From: Segniliparus sp051660745
GTDB taxonomy: Bacteria > Actinomycetota > Actinomycetes > Mycobacteriales > Mycobacteriaceae
Assembly: GCF_051660745.1 (NCBI RefSeq)
Contig: NZ_JBOFQF010000042.1
Coordinates: forward strand, 62,001 to 126,000
Direction: 5' to 3'
DNA: 64,000 nt
The notes under the pieces are model-generated. The model saw only the letters and a list, made by a program, of their open reading frames with translations, searched no databases and had not been told where the DNA came from. Below are positions 60,813-64,000 of this stretch, in pieces (position 1 is the stretch's first letter; every line of letters starts with the position of its first letter). The position numbers were made by a program, and so were the translations under genes.

Positions 60813-61673
60813 ATGGGCAACGAGGCAGCCATGCGCACCGCGTCCGGGCCGATGCTGGTCGTCGCGGCGGACCAGTACGAGGCGCATCCGATCGTCCGCG
60901 ACGCGACCGCGCCGCTGATGTTGCCGAAGGCCGTGCGCCGAGCGCTCTCGTTTCGACTGGTCCGCATGCTGGTCCGCTCGGCGACCGACCGCCAGATCCC
61001 CGGGATCTGGGGCTGGATGCTCTGCCGCAAGCGATACGCCGACGACGCGGCGGAGCGCGCGCTCGCAAACGGCGCAGAGGCGGTGGTGGTGCTCGGCGCG
61101 GGGTTGGACACCCTCGCCCACCGCGTTCCCGCCCTCGCGAAGACGCGGGTCTACGAGGTGGACCTCCCCGGCAACATCGCGGCCAAACGGACCGCGCTGG
61201 TCCGCGCCTTCGGCGAAGTGCCCCGGCACGTCGTCCTGGCTCCGGTCGACTTCGAGGCTGACAGCCTCGGGCGGGAGCTGATCGAGGCGGATTGGAGCCC
61301 GCACACGAAGACCTTGTTCGTGTGGGAGGGCGTCACGCAGTACCTGCCCCGCGCGGCGGTCGAGCAGACGCTCGGCTTCTTGCGCTGCGCGAGCCCGGGG
61401 AGCCTCGTGGCGCTCACCTACGTGCGAGGCGGCTTCATGTCGGGCCGCGAGTTCTACGGGGCAGAGTCCGTCTACCGCAAGTTCGTCGCGGGGCAGCGGC
61501 TCTGGAAGACGGGGTTCGAGCCCGACGAGCTCGCCGGGCTGCTCGCGGAGCACGGTTGGCGGGTGGTCGAGGACGTGGGCGCGGCGGAGCTCGCCGAGCG
61601 GTACGTCGAGCCGAGCGGGCGGGCCTTGCCGCTCACCGGCATGGAGCGCTGGGCGCTGGCCGAAAAGTCCTGA
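60813..61673 (+). CDS. SAM-dependent methyltransferase, TIGR00027/leucine carboxyl methyltransferase family
   Basis: 286 residues. The SAM site is VVVLGAGLDTLAHRV, then YEVDLPGNIAAKR, and FVWEGVTQYLPRAAVEQTL: the pattern of the large mycobacterial TIGR00027 family of O-methyltransferase-like proteins. The substrate is unknown. ATG at 60813, divergent from the amidase gene. Confidence 0.88.
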   Translation: MGNEAAMRTASGPMLVVAADQYEAHPIVRDATAPLMLPKAVRRALSFRLVRMLVRSATDRQIPGIWGWMLCRKRYADDAAERALANGAEAVVVLGAGLDTLAHRVPALAKTRVYEVDLPGNIAAKRTALVRAFGEVPRHVVLAPVDFEADSLGRELIEADWSPHTKTLFVWEGVTQYLPRAAVEQTLGFLRCASPGSLVALTYVRGGFMSGREFYGAESVYRKFVAGQRLWKTGFEPDELAGLLAEHGWRVVEDVGAAELAERYVEPSGRALPLTGMERWALAEKS

Positions 61674-61823
61674 TCCGCATATGACAGTGCTCACTCCCTC
61701 CTGACCTGCGGCGCATCGGGCGCGCAGCCGACCCCGGTTTATTCCGCAGCGGCATCGGTTTCCGCTCCCCGGCGCATTTCCCTCCTGCTCCCCGGCGGCA
61801 GAGGATGAGGGACAGGAGGCGCC

Positions 61824-63080
61824 ATGACCACGTACCGGGAACCAACCGCGCACATCGCGAGCGGCGAGCCGCACGCGCACGGCTCCGCCGGGTATCGCGG
61901 CGTCACGCTCGCCCTGTTCGCGGCGGGCCTCACCACCTTCATGTCGATGTACTCCGCGCAGGCGCTGCTCCCGGCGTTCTCCGAGCACTTCGGGGTCGCG
62001 CCCGCCACCTCGGCGCTGTCGGTCTCTCTCACGACCGGTTTCCTCGCGCTGGCCATGATCCCCGCAGGCGTCCTCTCCGAGCGCTACGGGCGCACCCGAG
62101 TGATGCTGGCTTCCGCCGCCCTTGCCTCGGCCATCGGCCTGTTTCTCCCGTTCAGCCCGACCATCGACGCGCTGCTCGTCGGCCGGGCGCTGCAAGGAGT
62201 CGCACTCGCGGGCGTGCCCGCCGTGGCGATGGCCTACCTCGCCGAAGAAGTCCACGGCAACTCGCTCGGCCGCGCCATGGGCCGCTACGTCGCGGGCACC
62301 AGCATCGGCGGCCTGCTCGGCCGGGTCATCCCGTCGTTCGCCCTCGACTTCGTCCCGTGGCGGTACGCGATGGAGACCGCGAGCGTCGTCTCGCTGGCGT
62401 TCACCGTCGTGTTCATCCGCTCCCTGCCGAAGTCGCGGTTCTTCCGCCCCGAGCGGGCCGGGTTGGGGGCCGTCGTCCGGGGGATGCTCGGCCACCTGCG
62501 CAATCCGGCGCTGGTGTGCTTGTTCGTCTTGGGCTTCATCCTCATGGGCGGATTCGTCACCGTCTACAACTATCTCGGCTACCGGTTGGCCGCCGCGCCC
62601 TTCTCGCTGCCCCAGAGCGTCGTCGGCCTGGTGTTCCTGCTGTATCTCGCGGGCACGCTCTCCTCGGCGCAGGCGGGCAAGCTCTCGGACCGGATCGGCC
62701 GGGCGAGAGTCCTCGCCTGTTCGGCGGCAGTGATGGCCGCGGGGCTGCTGGTCACCGTTGCGGACTCGATCTGGGCGGTGCTGCCGGGCATGCTGCTGTT
62801 CACCGGGGGGTTCTTCGCGGCGCATTCGACGGCCAGCGGGTGGGTGAGCCAGATCGCGGCCAAGAACCGGGCAGGCGCCTCGTCGCTCTACCTCTTCGGC
62901 TACTACCTCGGCAGCGCTGTCCTCGGCGAATTCGGCGGCTTCGCCTACGGACGAGGGGGCTGGACCGCGCTCGCCGCGTACGCGGGAGCGCCGCTGCTCG
63001 TCGGGCTCGTGCTGGTCGGCTGCCTGGTGCGGCTGAGCCGCCCGAGGCCCCAGCTGCAGAAGCCCCAGTTTCCGGCATGA
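61824..63080 (+). CDS. MFS transporter (YnfM-like)
   Basis: 418 residues, twelve membrane helices. Between helices 2 and 3 is GVLSERYGRTRVMLAS, the MFS loop, with a second half-copy KLSDRIGRARVLA. Substrate unknown; the closest pattern is the YnfM/arabinose-efflux type. AGGAGG just before ATG 61824. Confidence 0.88.
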   Translation: MTTYREPTAHIASGEPHAHGSAGYRGVTLALFAAGLTTFMSMYSAQALLPAFSEHFGVAPATSALSVSLTTGFLALAMIPAGVLSERYGRTRVMLASAALASAIGLFLPFSPTIDALLVGRALQGVALAGVPAVAMAYLAEEVHGNSLGRAMGRYVAGTSIGGLLGRVIPSFALDFVPWRYAMETASVVSLAFTVVFIRSLPKSRFFRPERAGLGAVVRGMLGHLRNPALVCLFVLGFILMGGFVTVYNYLGYRLAAAPFSLPQSVVGLVFLLYLAGTLSSAQAGKLSDRIGRARVLACSAAVMAAGLLVTVADSIWAVLPGMLLFTGGFFAAHSTASGWVSQIAAKNRAGASSLYLFGYYLGSAVLGEFGGFAYGRGGWTALAAYAGAPLLVGLVLVGCLVRLSRPRPQLQKPQFPA

Positions 63081-63590
63081 GTTGCGCGCAATGTGAAAAC
63101 TTGTCCCCCGTCTGCGCCCGAGGCTTCAGATCATTCGCCGTCGCCCGGCCCGTGGCAGGGCGGAAACGATTTCCGCGCGGAGCCCTGCGGCGGAACTGTT
63201 GCGCCGCCGCACCGCCCCTGGCAGCACCTCCTCGCCAACACGAGGCCCCCGACCGGGCGCGCCCGGCACCGCGAACATCGGCATAGCTCCTCCTCCTCGG
63301 CCTCCTCGGCCACAATCCACCACCGTCCCTCCGCTTCCCTCGCCGAGGAGGCACGCGCCGCGCCCCTCCTCCTCTTGAATAAGACGTAATCCATGTCTCA
63401 CCGGTTCCATGACGAAGATCGCGGACGAGCACTTCTATGAATCCGAGTTGAACAAACAGCGTTACTCCCCAGGACCCCTTCAAGCGCCCAGAAAGCTCTG
63501 GTAGCTTGACTTCGCCGCGCCCGACAGACCGGACATTTTGCCGGATGGCGAGCGCAGCGCCCTTATTTCAACCAATCGAAAGGTGGCATC
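63081..63590. other. 510-bp gap without a clear gene
   Basis: Composition is mixed, with several CCTC/GAGG-rich stretches (63287-63355) and no frame with a good start. Only AAAGG ahead of the lectin gene (63579-63583) can be recognised; no confident promoter. Confidence 0.5.
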
Positions 63591-64000
63591 GTGGCATCTC
63601 TGCACGCCGGCCAGTCCCTCACCAAGGGGCAGAGCCTCTCCTCCGACAACGGCGCCTTCACCCTGACCCTTCAGGACGACGGCAACCTCGTCCTCAACCC
63701 TGGCGCGGTCTGGTCCACCAAGACCAACGGCACGGGCGCTTCCCGGCTCGAAGTGCAGACTGACGGCAACGTCGTGCTGTACACCGACTCGAACGAGTCG
63801 AAGTGGGCGACCAGCACCTCCGGCGAGGTTCGGCTCGAGCTCCAGAACGACCGCAACCTCGTCGTCTACGGCGCGGGCAACACCGCCCTGTGGACTTCGG
63901 GCACCGTGACCGACATCCCCGCCACCCCTGCCGCCGCAGAGGTCGAGGAGCCGGCCGCCGAGGAAGAGCCCGCCCCCGAGGCGCAGACCTACGTGGTCGA
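63591..64000 (+). CDS. Bulb-type mannose-binding lectin protein, probably with LysM (partial, right edge)
   Basis: The first 136 codons are in the window. GTG at 63591 with AAAGG upstream; no signal peptide. A B-lectin domain fills residues 1-105 with three mannose sites of the QxDxNxVxY type: QDDGNLVLN (imperfect), QTDGNVVLY and QNDRNLVVY. After this an Ala/Glu/Pro linker leads to QTYVVE, the usual beginning of a LysM repeat, which the edge cuts. Actinobacterial proteins of this plan occur on or near the cell wall. It may bind mannose-rich glycans and peptidoglycan. Confidence 0.8.
   Translation, partial: MASLHAGQSLTKGQSLSSDNGAFTLTLQDDGNLVLNPGAVWSTKTNGTGASRLEVQTDGNVVLYTDSNESKWATSTSGEVRLELQNDRNLVVYGAGNTALWTSGTVTDIPATPAAAEVEEPAAEEEPAPEAQTYVV

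Noticed and set aside
63506..63540. TTGACT near the lectin gene as a -35 box
   Set aside because: No acceptable -10 element at 16-19 bp.

Overview
The window comes from a high-GC actinobacterium of the Mycobacteriales. Several linkages recall Mycobacterium tuberculosis: kgd, wecA-atpI-atpBEFHAGDC, murA followed by a 16S-23S-5S operon, hom-thrC-thrB-rho-rpmE-prfA-prmC-tsaC, bioB-bsaP-DUF2567, nrtR opposite nadA, an Mre11/Rad50-like pair, and mycolata-type ESX-associated proteins. Departures from Mycobacterium (atpF'/atpH not fused, nadB missing between nadA and nadC, bioF-bioD joined to bioB, no argS beside lysA) suggest a sister lineage. Segniliparus is my best guess, but it is inference from gene content only.

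Layout. 1-139: tail of an FAD-linked oxidase. 284-4012: kgd, the alpha-ketoglutarate metabolism enzyme. 4250-8128: a Tat-exported DJ-1/PfpI protein, a short osmoprotectant-binding-like protein, a mycothiol-dependent-isomerase-fold protein and CorA. 8136-14612: NAD and biotin synthesis. nadA-nadC run leftward from a shared promoter region opposite nrtR, with a perfect palindrome on the nrtR start; a leftward bioF-bioD-bioB-bsaP-DUF2567 operon follows. 14680-15237: a PPOX-type protein, closed by a bidirectional terminator. 15327-20814: leftward rRNA operon (promoter, boxA, 16S, boxA, 23S, 5S; no tRNA in the spacer). 21012-22283: murA.

22317-34986: leftward run atpC-D-G-A-H-F'-F-E-B, atpI, atpZ, wecA, tsaC, prmC, prfA, rpmE (listed by increasing coordinate; transcription goes from rpmE toward atpC), with a terminator between rpmE and prfA and a promoter plus palindrome ahead of atpZ. 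35120-42125: rho with a long leader, then the leftward lysA-hom-thrC-thrB operon. Its hom/thrC junction carries a 123-bp tandem duplication. 42265-42340: tRNA-Arg(CCG).

42374-49081: small unknown genes, an HD-domain protein, and a tightly coupled four-gene cassette centred on a 1069-residue ESX-type protein with a W-x-G turn, 24-residue repeats and a long low-complexity linker. It is the best candidate in the window for a poorly described system. 49199-52755: a coupled Mre11/SbcC-like nuclease-ATPase pair. 52812-56340: valine/acyl-CoA catabolism (mmsA, mmsB, a racemase). 56324-63080: a second isomerase-fold protein, a secreted four-Cys protein, uvrB, a nitrilase-family amidase, a TIGR00027-type methyltransferase and an MFS transporter. 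63591-64000: start of a bulb-type mannose lectin cut by the window edge.

Two residues suggest intrinsic drug insensitivity: Asp in place of the catalytic Cys of MurA (fosfomycin) and Met at the AtpE position equivalent to Ala63 (bedaquiline). All functions are assigned from recognised motifs and gene order without database searches.
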